Assembly: GCA_947472765.1 (NCBI GenBank)
Contig: CANJCM010000001.1
Span: forward strand, 1-64,000
DNA: 64,000 nucleotides
Reading direction: 5' to 3'
Origin: Opitutia bacterium
Lineage (GTDB): Bacteria; Verrucomicrobiota; Verrucomicrobiia; Opitutales; Opitutaceae
Shown here: one piece after another, positions 47,307-56,005 of the stretch
Layout: the number at the start of each line of letters is the position of its first letter
Numbering within the stretch: the stretch's first letter is position 1
Program-made: the position numbers and the translations under genes
The notes under the pieces: generated by a model
What the model was told of the DNA's origin: nothing
The model's input: the letters and a program-made list of their open reading frames with translations, nothing else
Database searches by the model: none

Positions 47307-48206
47307 TCAGGCAAATGTCAGTTCCTGGGCGCGGGCGGTGATAAGCGAGATCAAGGGATGAGTGATGCGCCGCTCCGCCGTGATCGCATGGAACTCATCG
47401 CGGACGCGCTCGGTGGCGCCGATGCGCCGCAATTGATAACGCTCCACCGCTTCGTCCGCGACGATCGTCGGAATGGGCACGAAGCCCAGGCCACGCGACG
47501 CCGCCACCTTCATCAGCGCCGCATCGTCGAACTCGGCGACCACGCGCGGTCTGATCTGCAACGTGCGAAACCAATTCTCGAGTGAGCGACGCAGGGCCGT
47601 GTTCTCGGCCGGCAGGAAGGCGGGCGCCTCGTGCAGCGACCGCGGAAACCCCTTCCGCAGCCGCGCGGCCGACGGCGCCGCGGCACAGAAGGTGATCCCG
47701 GACTCCCCCAGTTTGTGGTTGAAGACGCGAAGCTTCGCCGTGCTAGGCGCCGGCTCGTCGCTCAGCACGACGTCGAGTCGGTGCGAGGCAAGCTGGGGCA
47801 ACAGGTCCTCGAGCTTGCCCTCCCGACACACGAGATGCACCGGCTCCGGCCGCGCCAGCAGCGGCTTGAGGATCTCATAGGTCACCAGCTTCGGGAACGC
47901 GTCAGCGACTCCGACATTCAGCCGCAGGGCACGGGTCGTGGGGCGCTGCTTCACCGCGCTGACCAGCTCCCGCCCGAGCGAAAAAATCTCCTCCGCGTGC
48001 CGGAGCGCGATCTGGCCGGCATCGGTGAGCACGTTGGCTCGACCGCTGCGGCGAAAAAGCTTCTCGCCCAGCGCCGCCTCAAGCTCCCGGATTTGTGCTG
48101 AGATCGAAGGCGGGGACACATGCAGCTTTTCGGCGGCGGCCCGCAGGCTCCCGGTCTGGGCGACGGTGAGAAAGTAGCGGAGGTGGTGGTAGTTCAGCCA
48201 GTCCAT
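47307..48206 (-). CDS. LysR-family transcriptional regulator (NhaR-like)
   Basis: The 299-residue protein has an N-terminal winged helix-turn-helix ('WLNYHHLRYFLTVAQTGSLR' with 'AAEKLHVSPPSISAQIRELE') and a C-terminal LysR substrate-binding domain. The start 'NYHHLRYF' is like NhaR. LysR regulators usually control the divergent gene and themselves; the divergent neighbour here is the TerC gene, 252 bases away. A control of membrane ion or metal export is possible but not shown. The inducer is unknown. Confidence 0.88.
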   Translation of the reverse strand: MDWLNYHHLRYFLTVAQTGSLRAAAEKLHVSPPSISAQIRELEAALGEKLFRRSGRANVLTDAGQIALRHAEEIFSLGRELVSAVKQRPTTRALRLNVGVADAFPKLVTYEILKPLLARPEPVHLVCREGKLEDLLPQLASHRLDVVLSDEPAPSTAKLRVFNHKLGESGITFCAAAPSAARLRKGFPRSLHEAPAFLPAENTALRRSLENWFRTLQIRPRVVAEFDDAALMKVAASRGLGFVPIPTIVADEAVERYQLRRIGATERVRDEFHAITAERRITHPLISLITARAQELTFA

Positions 48207-48458
48207 GTCCGGGATACTGTACGGTTTTGCCTAAGTGTTAATTCTAAAATGAATAATAGTCGAAATGACAGGCTTCGCGTACCTTGAGCCCGTGCCTGCC
48301 ACCCTGCTCCCCCTCCTGCGTCACCATCTCCCGGCCCTCCGCTCCGGGATTGGCCGCCATCTGCGTTCGTTGCCGACCGCCTCAACCACCACGCTGGTGC
48401 CCTTGCTGGCGCCCGTGCCGGTGCGCCCCGCGGTGACCAACTCCTTCCCGTTCTCCCG
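48207..48458. promoter_or_regulatory. Divergent lysR/terC control region
   Basis: An A/T-rich stretch at about 48226-48260 (GTTAATTCTAAAATGAATAA) stands out from the GC-rich surroundings and is a likely operator/promoter region. It has partial dyad symmetry, but I do not see a clear T-N11-A LysR box. I looked for a yybP-ykoY riboswitch, common before TerC genes, and found no match. A 65-codon open frame (48265-48462) overlaps the terC start by GTGA. Confidence 0.45.
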
Positions 48459-49430
48459 GTGATCGACTCCACCTGGCTCTGGGTTGGTTTCAACGCCTTC
48501 GTCCTGATGATGCTCGCCCTCGATCTGGGGGTGTTTCACCGGAAGGCCCATATCGTTTCGCTCCGGGAGTCCATTCTCTGGACCATCGTCTGGGTTTCCC
48601 TGGCCGGACTCTTCGGCCTCGGCGTCTGGCACTACGGCGGGTCCGCGATGGCCCTCGAGTTCTACACGGGCTACGTGATCGAGTACTCGCTCAGCGTGGA
48701 CAACATCTTCGTCTTCGCGCTGCTGTTCGGCTATTTCGCGGTTCCGCCGGTCTACCAGCACCGGGTGCTCTTCTGGGGCATTCTCGGTGCTCTCGTCATG
48801 CGGGCCATCATGATCGCCGCCGGCGCCGCGCTGCTGGCGGAGTTCGCCTGGATTATCTACGTCTTCGGCGCCTTCCTGATCTTCACCGGCTTGAAGATGA
48901 TCTTCAAACGCGAGGAGCAGATTCATCCCGAGCGCAATCCGCTCGTCCGCTTGTTCAAGCGCTTCATGCCCGTCACGGCGGACTACCGCGGCGACAAGTT
49001 CTTCGTCCGTGAGAACGGCGTGCTCGCCGCCACGCCGCTGTTCGTGGTCCTGATTCTGGTCGAGGCCACCGACCTCGTGTTCGCCGTCGACTCCATCCCT
49101 GCCATCTTCGCCGTCACGACGAACTCGTTCATCGTCTACACGTCGAACGTCTTCGCCATCCTGGGGCTGCGTTCGCTCTACTTCGCGCTCTCCGGCGTGC
49201 TCGACAAGTTCCACTACCTGAAGATCGGTCTCGGCATCGTCCTCAGCTTCGTGGGGGTGAAGATGCTCCTCGGTCACACGGCCTGGAAAATCGACACGCT
49301 CTATTCGCTCTTCGTCATCGTCGGCATCCTCACGGCCAGTGTGCTGATGTCCCTGCTCCGCCCGAAGAAGCCGGGGCCGCTCCCGCATCCGGGGCCGACC
49401 TTGCTGGGCAATCCGCCGGGACCGGCGTGA
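48459..49430 (+). CDS. TerC-family integral membrane protein
   Basis: The protein of 323 residues starts at a GTG and has about nine membrane helices. TerC signatures are 'YSLSVDNIFVFALLFGYFAV' and 'DLVFAVDSIPAIFAVTTNSF' with 'YTSNVFAILGLRSLYFAL'. Family members such as Alx and TerC move metal ions, notably manganese, or support membrane protein assembly. The C-terminus is a short Pro/Gly-rich tail. It is divergent from the LysR gene. The weak start with no obvious ribosome-binding site could be served by coupling to the overlapping upstream open frame. Confidence 0.88.
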   Translation: MIDSTWLWVGFNAFVLMMLALDLGVFHRKAHIVSLRESILWTIVWVSLAGLFGLGVWHYGGSAMALEFYTGYVIEYSLSVDNIFVFALLFGYFAVPPVYQHRVLFWGILGALVMRAIMIAAGAALLAEFAWIIYVFGAFLIFTGLKMIFKREEQIHPERNPLVRLFKRFMPVTADYRGDKFFVRENGVLAATPLFVVLILVEATDLVFAVDSIPAIFAVTTNSFIVYTSNVFAILGLRSLYFALSGVLDKFHYLKIGLGIVLSFVGVKMLLGHTAWKIDTLYSLFVIVGILTASVLMSLLRPKKPGPLPHPGPTLLGNPPGPA

Positions 49431-49546
49431 GCGGTAGCGCCGGTCTCTGACGGGAGAACAGGAACCGTCGAACGTACCCAGCCGGTCAAGCGCCACACCG
49501 GTGCCATCGGTTAGTACATCAAGCCACACCGCCGCCCTTCGGGTGC

Positions 49547-49732
49547 CCCTCTCGAGCCGGAACGATCCAGTCGGACGAAGTCGGCGGGTGTGGGCACCCG
49601 CCCTCCATGGCAGGCGGATCGTTCAGACTTCCGTTCGCTCTCCTCTCAAAGCGCAATCCATGGAGGGACGGTGCCCCCACCGTCCAAGGATGCCTAACGT
49701 GCGACGGAACGTCCACGGATCGGTGTAGGGCC
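49547..49732. repeat. 186-base intergenic repeat, copy B, with a REP family Z pair
   Basis: It aligns without gaps to 34031-34216 with about 14 differences. The two GGAG hairpins are at 49583-49606 and 49662-49685. The surrounding gap (49431-49810) contains no gene that I can support. Confidence 0.85.
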
Positions 49733-49810
49733 CGGGATTCCTCCCGTTTGGCCGTGAGCTTGCCGAACCGGCTGGTCGCCGGGCCGTTCTCGAATAAACG
49801 ACGCCACGCC

Positions 49811-51259
49811 TCAGCGCCAGTCGTAGCGGACGCGGTAGGTGACGCTGCGTTCCTCGTCGGGCTTCAGGCTGACGCGAAACTCCACCGTCTGGGCGTCCTT
49901 CTTCGTCGACTCGTCCGACTGCTGCACGATCCGCCAGTTGGACCAGCGATAGAGGTGCTCGACCACGCGAACCTCAATCGGCTCGGCTTTGCGGTTGCGC
50001 AGCTTGATCTCGAAGGACTCCTCCGCGAAGTCCTGCCGGTTGTTGCCCTGAAAATCCGTCCGGATGCGCTCGCCGACGACATCGAACGCGTCCCCGGTGT
50101 AGATACGGATCAGTTCGTTCTTCGCGGTGTGCTCGAGTTCGTTTTCGCCGGTGAACTCGATCCGGCCGTCGGCGTCGTCCCGCCGGTAGAAACGCATCCG
50201 GCCCTTCGGCAGCGGCAGGCCGAGCTTGTTCTCCTCGCTGTTCCTGAACTCGCGCATGACCCAAACCTTGTTGTTGCTCTGCGTGCCGTAGCCGGGGTCG
50301 CGGTTCATGCCGCCAAAAAAACGGCCGAACATCGCCGCGCCGTCGTACACATAGACCACCGGCGCCTTGACCCCGATGGCGCGCATGAACTCGACCTGCT
50401 TGGTCTCGCGGTCGCGCAGCGTCACGGGCCGGGCAAGCGAGTAGAGGTGAAACTCGTCGAAGGCCTTCTCGGTCACCGCCGGCGCCGCCACTTCGAACGC
50501 CTGCATCCGCACCATGTCGCGGGCCGCCGCGCCCTTCGGCATGGACGGTTCGATCCGGTTCACGTTCCCGGCCATCAGCTTGACCGTCGCATTTTCAAAG
50601 ACCTTGCCGCTCTGGTTGTTCACCGTGACCCAGCCGACGATGTCGAGCAGGTCGCCTTTCTCCGGGGCCACGAGATTGTAGGCCGCCTGCCAGCTCATTC
50701 CGCCCGTGATGTAACCGAGCTCGGCGGAGAACTGCGCCGCCTGGTCCGCGCCCAGCCGCCACGTGAGCGTGGGTTTCAGGATGCCATCGCCCGCCAGCGC
50801 GGGAAACAGCGGTTCGCCCGGCAGGGAAAAGCGCAGCCGCCCGTCGACCTCGATGATCGGCGCCGTCGGCTCGCCCCCGGGATTGTGGCCGCTGCGAATA
50901 ACCTTCCCGGGGACCGTGTATTCCTTGGCGTCGCGGTCCCGGATGAGGAAGTCGATCGTTTTGCCCTCGTTCACCGAGAGGAGCAGGCCCTGCGACATCA
51001 CGTCCGCGCGGTAACTCTGCTCCAGAATCCGGAGCGACACCTTGCCCGCGGGATCGCGCAGCACGACCGAGTCCGGCTCCAGTTGCAACGTGGCGCCGAC
51101 GAAGGTCACCGCGTTCTCGCCGGCCTTGAGGTCGAGCGGTACGCGTTCGCGCACGACCGCGAAATTCTGGTTGTAGACCGTCAGCGCCGGCTGGCCCGAC
51201 AGCGAGGTCAGGACACCGGCCAACAGAACGAGTGGGAGGATTTTTGAGACCGTGCGCAT
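49811..51259 (-). CDS. Exported DUF4139-domain protein
   Basis: The 482-residue protein has a signal peptide ('MRTVSKILPLVLLAGVLTSL') and then 'ALTVYNQNFAVVRERVPLDL', the usual opening of DUF4139 proteins, with 'YNLVAPEKGDLLDIVGWVTV' and 'LGLPLPKGRMRFYRRDDADG' in the core. The C-terminal 'IEVRVVEHLYRWSNWRI' and 'KPDEERSVTYRVRYDW' fit a beta-sandwich end. Function is unknown; related DUF4139 proteins are secreted and sometimes called mucoidy inhibitor-like. The ATG at 51259 starts the signal sequence. Confidence 0.85.
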   Translation of the reverse strand: MRTVSKILPLVLLAGVLTSLSGQPALTVYNQNFAVVRERVPLDLKAGENAVTFVGATLQLEPDSVVLRDPAGKVSLRILEQSYRADVMSQGLLLSVNEGKTIDFLIRDRDAKEYTVPGKVIRSGHNPGGEPTAPIIEVDGRLRFSLPGEPLFPALAGDGILKPTLTWRLGADQAAQFSAELGYITGGMSWQAAYNLVAPEKGDLLDIVGWVTVNNQSGKVFENATVKLMAGNVNRIEPSMPKGAAARDMVRMQAFEVAAPAVTEKAFDEFHLYSLARPVTLRDRETKQVEFMRAIGVKAPVVYVYDGAAMFGRFFGGMNRDPGYGTQSNNKVWVMREFRNSEENKLGLPLPKGRMRFYRRDDADGRIEFTGENELEHTAKNELIRIYTGDAFDVVGERIRTDFQGNNRQDFAEESFEIKLRNRKAEPIEVRVVEHLYRWSNWRIVQQSDESTKKDAQTVEFRVSLKPDEERSVTYRVRYDWR

Positions 51260-51342
51260 GGAAGTGAAATGCTCATCCGTCGACCAACGCGCGAGCCGGT
51301 AGTTTCTTCGAAAGTTTTCCGCGAACGAACATTGCCCGTCTT

Positions 51343-51437
51343 GGAGGGCGGGTGCCCTCACCCGCCGATTTGTGACAGGACCCCTCGGTTCGGAACGGCT
51401 GCCCTCCACGATTGGCCGGTGGGGGCACCGGCCCTCC
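51343..51437. repeat. REP family Z pair with GGAG ends facing outwards
   Basis: Plus copy at 51343-51366 (GGAG, stem GGCGGGTG/CACCCGCC) and minus copy at 51414-51437 (GGAG, stem GGCCGGTG/CACCGGCC). The stem of the second copy changes two paired positions while keeping pairing. It lies between the divergent DUF4139 and GNAT genes. Confidence 0.75.
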
Positions 51438-51539
51438 ATCAGTGACCGATGAGTGAAAATGAGTGGTGAAGCCCGCCCCCCAATCTTCGGGCCGATCCGC
51501 GCTTGCCAACCCGGAGCGGTTCGCGCCCGTCTTGCGGCC

Positions 51540-51986
51540 ATGACCTTCACGCTCCGTCCCGCCACCCGGGCCGACGCCGACTGGCTGTATGCGCTGCGTC
51601 GCACCACGATGCAGGTGTATGTCGAGGCGGCGTTCGGGCATTGGGACGAGGCGGCGCAACGGGGGCGGTTCCATGTCGGGCACGAACTGGCCAACATGGA
51701 GATCATCGAGGTCGGCGACCGCGCCGTCGGCCTGCTTCACATCGAGCGCGCGCGGCATGAAATCTTCCTCGCCAACCTCCAGATCCAACCCGGCTTCCAG
51801 CGACGCGGACTCGGCACCGCCGTGATTCGCCGCCTGCTCGACGAGGGCCGGCAGGCGCGGTTGCCCGTACGCTTGCAGGTACTGAAGACGAATCCCTCGG
51901 CCCGGGCGCTTTACGAACGGCTGGGCTTCGCGCCGCTCGGGCCCGGCGATGTCGTCCACGACCGCATGATTTGGCGGCCCGACTGA
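51540..51986 (+). CDS. GNAT-family N-acetyltransferase
   Basis: The 148-residue protein has the GNAT fold: 'FTLRPATRADADWLYALRRT' at the start and the acetyl-CoA pyrophosphate loop 'QIQPGFQRRGLGTAVIRRLL' in motif A. 'NPSARALYERLGFAPLG' is the C-terminal motif B. It acetylates an amine on an unknown substrate. The ATG follows the family start closely. It lies 46 bases before the helicase gene on the same strand and may be cotranscribed. Confidence 0.87.
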   Translation: MTFTLRPATRADADWLYALRRTTMQVYVEAAFGHWDEAAQRGRFHVGHELANMEIIEVGDRAVGLLHIERARHEIFLANLQIQPGFQRRGLGTAVIRRLLDEGRQARLPVRLQVLKTNPSARALYERLGFAPLGPGDVVHDRMIWRPD

Positions 51987-52032
51987 TTTCCGCTTTGCCT
52001 CTTCCCGCCTTTGCCCGAGCTTCTGGCCCTTC

Positions 52033-54036
52033 ATGGATTTCGCCCTCGACTCCTCGTCTGCGCCGCACGGCTTCCCGCCGATCGACTTTCGCGCGCAGTT
52101 GAATGACGAGCAGTTCAACGCGGTCACCGCGGAGCCCGGCCCGCTCCTCGTGCTGGCCGGCGCCGGCTCGGGCAAGACCCGCACCCTCACCTATCGCGTG
52201 GCCTACCTGCTCTCGCAGGGCGTGCGGCCGGGCGAGATCCTGCTGCTGACCTTCACGAACAAGGCCGCGAAGGAGATGCTTCATCGCGTCCAGGAACTCA
52301 CCGGCGTCGAACCCGCGCGTTTCTGGGGCGGCACGTTTCACAGCATTGGCCACCGCGCCCTGCGCACCCACGGCGAGGCCATCGGGCTGCCGCGGACCTT
52401 CACGATTCTCGATGCCGAGGAGTCCGAGGGCGTACTCCGCGACGCCGTCGAGTCCGCCGATCGCGCGTTCTTCAAAGATAAGACGCACCCGCGTCCCGGC
52501 CCCCTGCACTCGCTGCTGTCGATGGCCCGCAACACGCAATTGCCGCTGCGCGACATCATCACGCGGTATTATCCGCAGCACGAATCGATCGCCGATCGTG
52601 CCCCGCTCTTCGCGAAGAAATACGCCGATGCCAAGCGCGAGGCCAAGGTGGTCGATTACGACGATCTGCTGGAGTTCTGGCTCCAGCTCCTCCGCCAGTC
52701 GCCCGAGACGGCCGCCTATTTCGCCCACCGCTTCCGGCATGTGCTGGTCGACGAGTATCAGGACACCAACACACTCCAGTCCCAGATCGTGGACCTGATC
52801 GGCTCGCATCACCGCGTGATGGCCGTCGGTGACGACGCGCAGTGCATCTACACCTGGCGGGGCGCGAACGTGGAGAACATCCTCACCTTCCCCGATCGGC
52901 ATCCGGGCACCGTGATTCACCGCATCGAGACGAACTACCGCTCGACCCCGCAGATTCTGAACCTCGCGAACGGCGTCCTGCTCGCCCAGCCCAAGGGCCG
53001 GCACTTCGACAAGGAACTGAAGGCTCATCGCGCCAACTCCGAGAAGCCCTACTTCGTGCAGTCGATGGACGGCCGCGAGCAGGCCCAGTTCATCGTGCAG
53101 CGGATTCGCGGGTTAATCGACGAGGGCTGCGCGCTCGCGGACATCGGCATTCTCTACCGCGCTCATTTCCAAGCCCTCGACATCCAGCTCGAGTTGTCGC
53201 GGCTCCAGATCCCTTACCAAATCACGAGTGGCGTCCGCTTCTTCGAGCAGGCGCACATCCGCGACCTCGTGGCGCTGCTGCGCTTCGTTTACAACCCGAG
53301 CGACACCGCGGCCTGGAATCGGATCGCGATTCTGCTGCCCAAGGTCGGCGACAAGAACGCCTCGAAGCTGCACAGCGCGGCCCTCGACCACGCACGGCTG
53401 ATGCAGAAGAATTTCCTCGATGTCCTCGACACCGACGACGTCCGCTCGAAGGTGCCCGCCGGGGCGAAGGAGGAATGGCCCAAGTTCGTCGCGTCGCTCC
53501 AGCAGGTCGGTGAGATGATGCGCACGATGAAGCCGCACAACGCGGTCGAGATCGCACTCGACGGCTGGTACGGCGACTACCTCAAGGGCGCGTTCGCGAA
53601 CTACGTTTCCCGGCTCGACGATTTGAAATCGCTGATCGGCTTCGCCAGCCGCTACGACGACATGCAGGACCTGCTCGCGCAGATCATGCTCCTCAACAGC
53701 GAGACCAGCGATCGCTCGGCCAACCCCGACGCCGATGCGCTCCGGCTCACCACCGTCCACCAGGCCAAGGGACTCGAATACTCCGCGGTCTTCCTGATCG
53801 GACTCGCCGACGGCAGCTTCCCGCTGCGTCGCGCGATCGAGGCCGGCGACGTCGAGGAGGAACGCCGGCTCTTCTACGTCGCGGTCACGCGAGCCCGCGA
53901 CGAACTCTATCTCTGCTTTCCCAAGGTGAACACCAAGGGCGGGCCGGTGATGATGCAGAGCCCGAGCCGCTTTCTGCAGGAGCTGTCGCCTGATCTGTAC
54001 CAGCCACTGAAGATCAAGCGGAGCTTCGGCTGGTAG
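52033..54036 (+). CDS. ATP-dependent DNA helicase, UvrD/Rep/PcrA family (SF1A)
   Basis: The 667-residue protein has the full SF1A motif set: Q-motif 'LNDEQFNAVT', Walker A 'LAGAGSGKTRTL', motif II 'VLVDEYQDTNTLQ', motif III 'GDDAQCIYTWRGANVEN', motif IV 'ETNYRSTPQIL', motif V 'VHQAKGLEYSAVF' and motif VI 'FYVAVTRARDELYL'. Motif III normally reads GDDDQSIY; here Ala and Cys replace Asp and Ser. It unwinds DNA in repair or replication restart. It is shorter than the typical 700-plus residue PcrA, mainly at the C-terminus. No accessory nuclease domain is seen. Confidence 0.92.
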   Translation: MDFALDSSSAPHGFPPIDFRAQLNDEQFNAVTAEPGPLLVLAGAGSGKTRTLTYRVAYLLSQGVRPGEILLLTFTNKAAKEMLHRVQELTGVEPARFWGGTFHSIGHRALRTHGEAIGLPRTFTILDAEESEGVLRDAVESADRAFFKDKTHPRPGPLHSLLSMARNTQLPLRDIITRYYPQHESIADRAPLFAKKYADAKREAKVVDYDDLLEFWLQLLRQSPETAAYFAHRFRHVLVDEYQDTNTLQSQIVDLIGSHHRVMAVGDDAQCIYTWRGANVENILTFPDRHPGTVIHRIETNYRSTPQILNLANGVLLAQPKGRHFDKELKAHRANSEKPYFVQSMDGREQAQFIVQRIRGLIDEGCALADIGILYRAHFQALDIQLELSRLQIPYQITSGVRFFEQAHIRDLVALLRFVYNPSDTAAWNRIAILLPKVGDKNASKLHSAALDHARLMQKNFLDVLDTDDVRSKVPAGAKEEWPKFVASLQQVGEMMRTMKPHNAVEIALDGWYGDYLKGAFANYVSRLDDLKSLIGFASRYDDMQDLLAQIMLLNSETSDRSANPDADALRLTTVHQAKGLEYSAVFLIGLADGSFPLRRAIEAGDVEEERRLFYVAVTRARDELYLCFPKVNTKGGPVMMQSPSRFLQELSPDLYQPLKIKRSFGW

Positions 54037-54106
54037 CTTTTTAACGCCAGCGGCGTGCTTCGTGGTGGCACCGCTGCACGAAGGCAATCGCACTTCCACT
54101 CATCGC

Positions 54107-54381
54107 CGATCGACTTTGTCATCTATCAAACGACAAACCCGGCCCTTTCCCCCGTGGGCGGTCCACTTTGTCATCTATTAGATGACAACCGGAGAGAGAG
54201 TCGGGCGCTGCCGAGCATCCTTGTCATTTAATACCTGGATTCCGAAGTTAAACGGATTGGCGTGGCCCTGTCCGTGAGGACAGGGACTTCTTGATCGCTT
54301 CGCCTAAAGCCGTCCCGCTGCTCACGCAGCGGGCTACGAAGCCAACTTCGGAATCCAAGTAATAGATGACAAAGTCGATCG
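54107..54381. repeat. Nested palindromic element with 22-bp terminal inverted repeats
   Basis: The outer arms (54107-54128 and 54360-54381) share GATCGACTTTGTCATCTAT in opposite orientation, with 20 to 21 of 22 bases matching. The next inner arms (54237-54249 and 54344-54356) are a perfect GGATTCCGAAGTT inverted repeat. Innermost is a REP family X pair (54262-54286 and 54312-54337). A separate perfect hairpin with arms TTGTCATCTA and TAGATGACAA around one T lies at 54169-54189, so the same word is used at least four times. No coding frame is present. It resembles a MITE or a layered REP cluster. Confidence 0.8.
54262..54337. repeat. REP family X pair
   Basis: Plus copy 54262-54286 reads GTGG then stem CCCTGTCC/GGACAGGG with loop GTGAG; minus copy 54312-54337 reads GTAG with stem CCCGCTGC/GCAGCGGG. 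The stems differ at paired positions from each other and from 17205/17258. Confidence 0.75.
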
Positions 54382-54568
54382 GGTGTCGGGGTAAAGGCGG
54401 TGCAGGAAAGAACGGCCCGGCCAGCATTTCCCGGTCCGAGCGGGGTGGCGCGCGCTTCCAGGGCGGGTGACTTCCGCGACGTTTGTTTCAAGCGCCGTGC
54501 GTGCTCCGAAGCGCGACGTCCACGCCCACGGCGTGGGCCTTTTTGCACGGCCTCAAGGGCCGCGCCTT

Positions 54569-54655
54569 TCGACTTTGGATTCTCGATTTTGGATTCCGGA
54601 CACCACGCACGCTGCCGGCCTGAATCGAAACTCGAAAATCCAAAATCGAAAATCC
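54569..54655. repeat. Inverted pair of 'AAAATCGAGAATCC'-family repeats
   Basis: The left arm (54569-54597) reads as TTTGGATTCTCGATTTTGG and the right arm (54622-54655) as its imperfect complement. The pair flanks a short GC-rich spacer. Confidence 0.65.
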
Positions 54656-54716
54656 CCGGAACGCTTAGGGTTGCACTCTCGGCGACCCGAGGCTCTGTGT
54701 TTCGTCCCAGCTTCCA

Positions 54717-55664
54717 ATGTCCAACCCCATTGTAGAAAACGTCGTCATCGTCGGCACGGGCTGCGCCGGCCTCACGGCCGCCATCTATGCCGGACGAGCG
54801 AATCTCAACCCGCTCGTCCTCGAAGGTCCGCTCCCTGGGGGCCAGTTGACCACGACGAGTGAGGTGGAAAACTTTCCCGGCTTCCCGCACGGGATCGACG
54901 GTTTCAAGCTCACGCAGGACATGCGCGAGCAGGCGACCCGGTTCGGCACCCGCTTCGAGCAGACGCTGGTCACGGCGGTCGACTTCACCGTCATGCCGCG
55001 GAAATTGATCTGCGACGGCCGCGAAATCCTCGCGAAGACCGTCATCATCGCGACGGGTGCCTCGCCGCGTCTCACCGGTATTCCCGGCGAAAAGGAACTC
55101 TACGGCGGCAAGGGCGTGACGACCTGCGCCACGTGCGATGGCGCGTTCTATCGCAAGATGGAGGTCGCGGTGCTCGGTGGTGGCGACAGTGCAGCCGAAG
55201 AGGCTCTCTTCCTCACGCGATTCGCCAGCAAGGTCTATCTCGTCCATCGCCGCGACACGCTGCGCGCCTCCAAAATCATGGCCGACCGCGCGGTCAGCCA
55301 TGAGAAGATCCAGATGGTCTGGGACAGCGTTCCCGTCGAAGTGCTCGGTGTGCCGGAGGGTGCGGTCAGCGGACTCAAGGTGAAGAACGTGAAGACCGGC
55401 GCCGAATCAGTGCTGCCGGTGAAGGGTGTTTTCGTCGCGATCGGCCACATCCCGAACACGGGTCCGTTCGCGCCGCCGCTCGATGTCGACGAAGGCGGTT
55501 ACTTCAAGCCCCTCGCCGGTTCGCAGGTGCAGACGAACATCCCCGGCGTGTACGTCGCGGGTGACTGCTCGGACCACGTCTATCGGCAGGCGATCACGGC
55601 CGCCGGCATGGGCTGTCAGGCCGCGATCGAGGCCGAACGCTGGCTCGCCGAACACGGCGGGTGA
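54717..55664 (+). CDS. trxB: Thioredoxin-disulfide reductase
   Basis: The 315-residue flavoprotein transfers electrons from NADPH to thioredoxin. It starts '[20 protein letters not shown]' with an FAD motif, and has the redox-active disulfide in '[18 protein letters not shown]', the NADPH motif '[15 protein letters not shown]' and the C-terminal FAD block '[20 protein letters not shown]'. All family motifs are intact. Its stop is followed by two pairs of inverted repeats and then by a Fur-family regulator with its operators. Confidence 0.95.
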   Translation: MSNPIVENVVIVGTGCAGLTAAIYAGRANLNPLVLEGPLPGGQLTTTSEVENFPGFPHGIDGFKLTQDMREQATRFGTRFEQTLVTAVDFTVMPRKLICDGREILAKTVIIATGASPRLTGIPGEKELYGGKGVTTCATCDGAFYRKMEVAVLGGGDSAAEEALFLTRFASKVYLVHRRDTLRASKIMADRAVSHEKIQMVWDSVPVEVLGVPEGAVSGLKVKNVKTGAESVLPVKGVFVAIGHIPNTGPFAPPLDVDEGGYFKPLAGSQVQTNIPGVYVAGDCSDHVYRQAITAAGMGCQAAIEAERWLAEHGG

Positions 55665-55670
55665 GTTCGC

Positions 55671-55748
55671 AGTGGCACGGGTCTCCTGACCCGTGGCAGC
55701 GGGACTGCATTCAGTACGGTTTTCACGGGTCGGGAGACCCGTGCCACT
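55671..55748. repeat. 25-bp inverted repeat pair of ACGGGTC/GACCCGT hairpins
   Basis: The left arm (55671-55695) and right arm (55724-55748) are reverse complements with one mismatch over 25 bases. Each arm is itself a hairpin ACGGGTC/GACCCGT. A 28-base spacer lies between. It sits 7 bases after the trxB stop and could act as a terminator. Confidence 0.8.
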
Positions 55749-55760
55749 CGCCCTCGCTGC

Positions 55761-55835
55761 CATTCTGAGCGCAGCGATGAATCCACGCTTCTGCCGCGTG
55801 CGCAGGCAGATGGATTCTTCGCTGCGCTCTGAATG
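55761..55835. repeat. Inverted pair of 'CATTCTGAGCG' repeats
   Basis: Left arm 55761-55785 begins CATTCTGAGCGCAGCG; right arm 55811-55835 is its imperfect complement. The same pair type occurs at 61011-61083. Sequences with this core are known in several unrelated bacterial genomes. Confidence 0.75.
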
Positions 55836-55944
55836 ACAAGCTGCGGGAGGAGCGGATCAAGTGCGGCGACATCGCTTACGCGGAGCTCCCACCCATAAGC
55901 CGTCATTTGCCATCACCAGACACGCCATTCGCCCAAATTTCTAT

Positions 55945-55988
55945 TTAGAATAGTTCTAATTCTCACTTGCACCTTAGAACCATTCTAA
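55945..55988. promoter_or_regulatory. Two Fur/PerR-type operators before the Fur-family gene
   Basis: Two 15-base dyads, TTAGAATAGTTCTAA (55945-55959) and TTAGAACCATTCTAA (55974-55988), each TTAGAA-N3-TTCTAA, lie 29 bases apart and end 17 bases before the ATG. They stand out in an A/T-rich patch and resemble PerR/Fur boxes. They imply autoregulation. Whether they also control the suf genes downstream depends on promoter placement. Confidence 0.82.
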
Positions 55989-56005
55989 TTTGTTCAGCCC
56001 TCCTC

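Larger units (their letters stand above)
54037..54716. other. Long repeat-rich intergenic region
   Basis: This 680-base gap holds the nested palindromic element at 54107-54381 and the inverted pair at 54569-54655, listed separately. No credible gene or RNA was recognised in it. The gap lies between the helicase and trxB, both on the plus strand. Confidence 0.7.

Noticed and set aside
48207-48458. yybP-ykoY manganese riboswitch before terC
   Set aside because: Looked for the conserved GGGGAGUA core and paired partner; neither is present.
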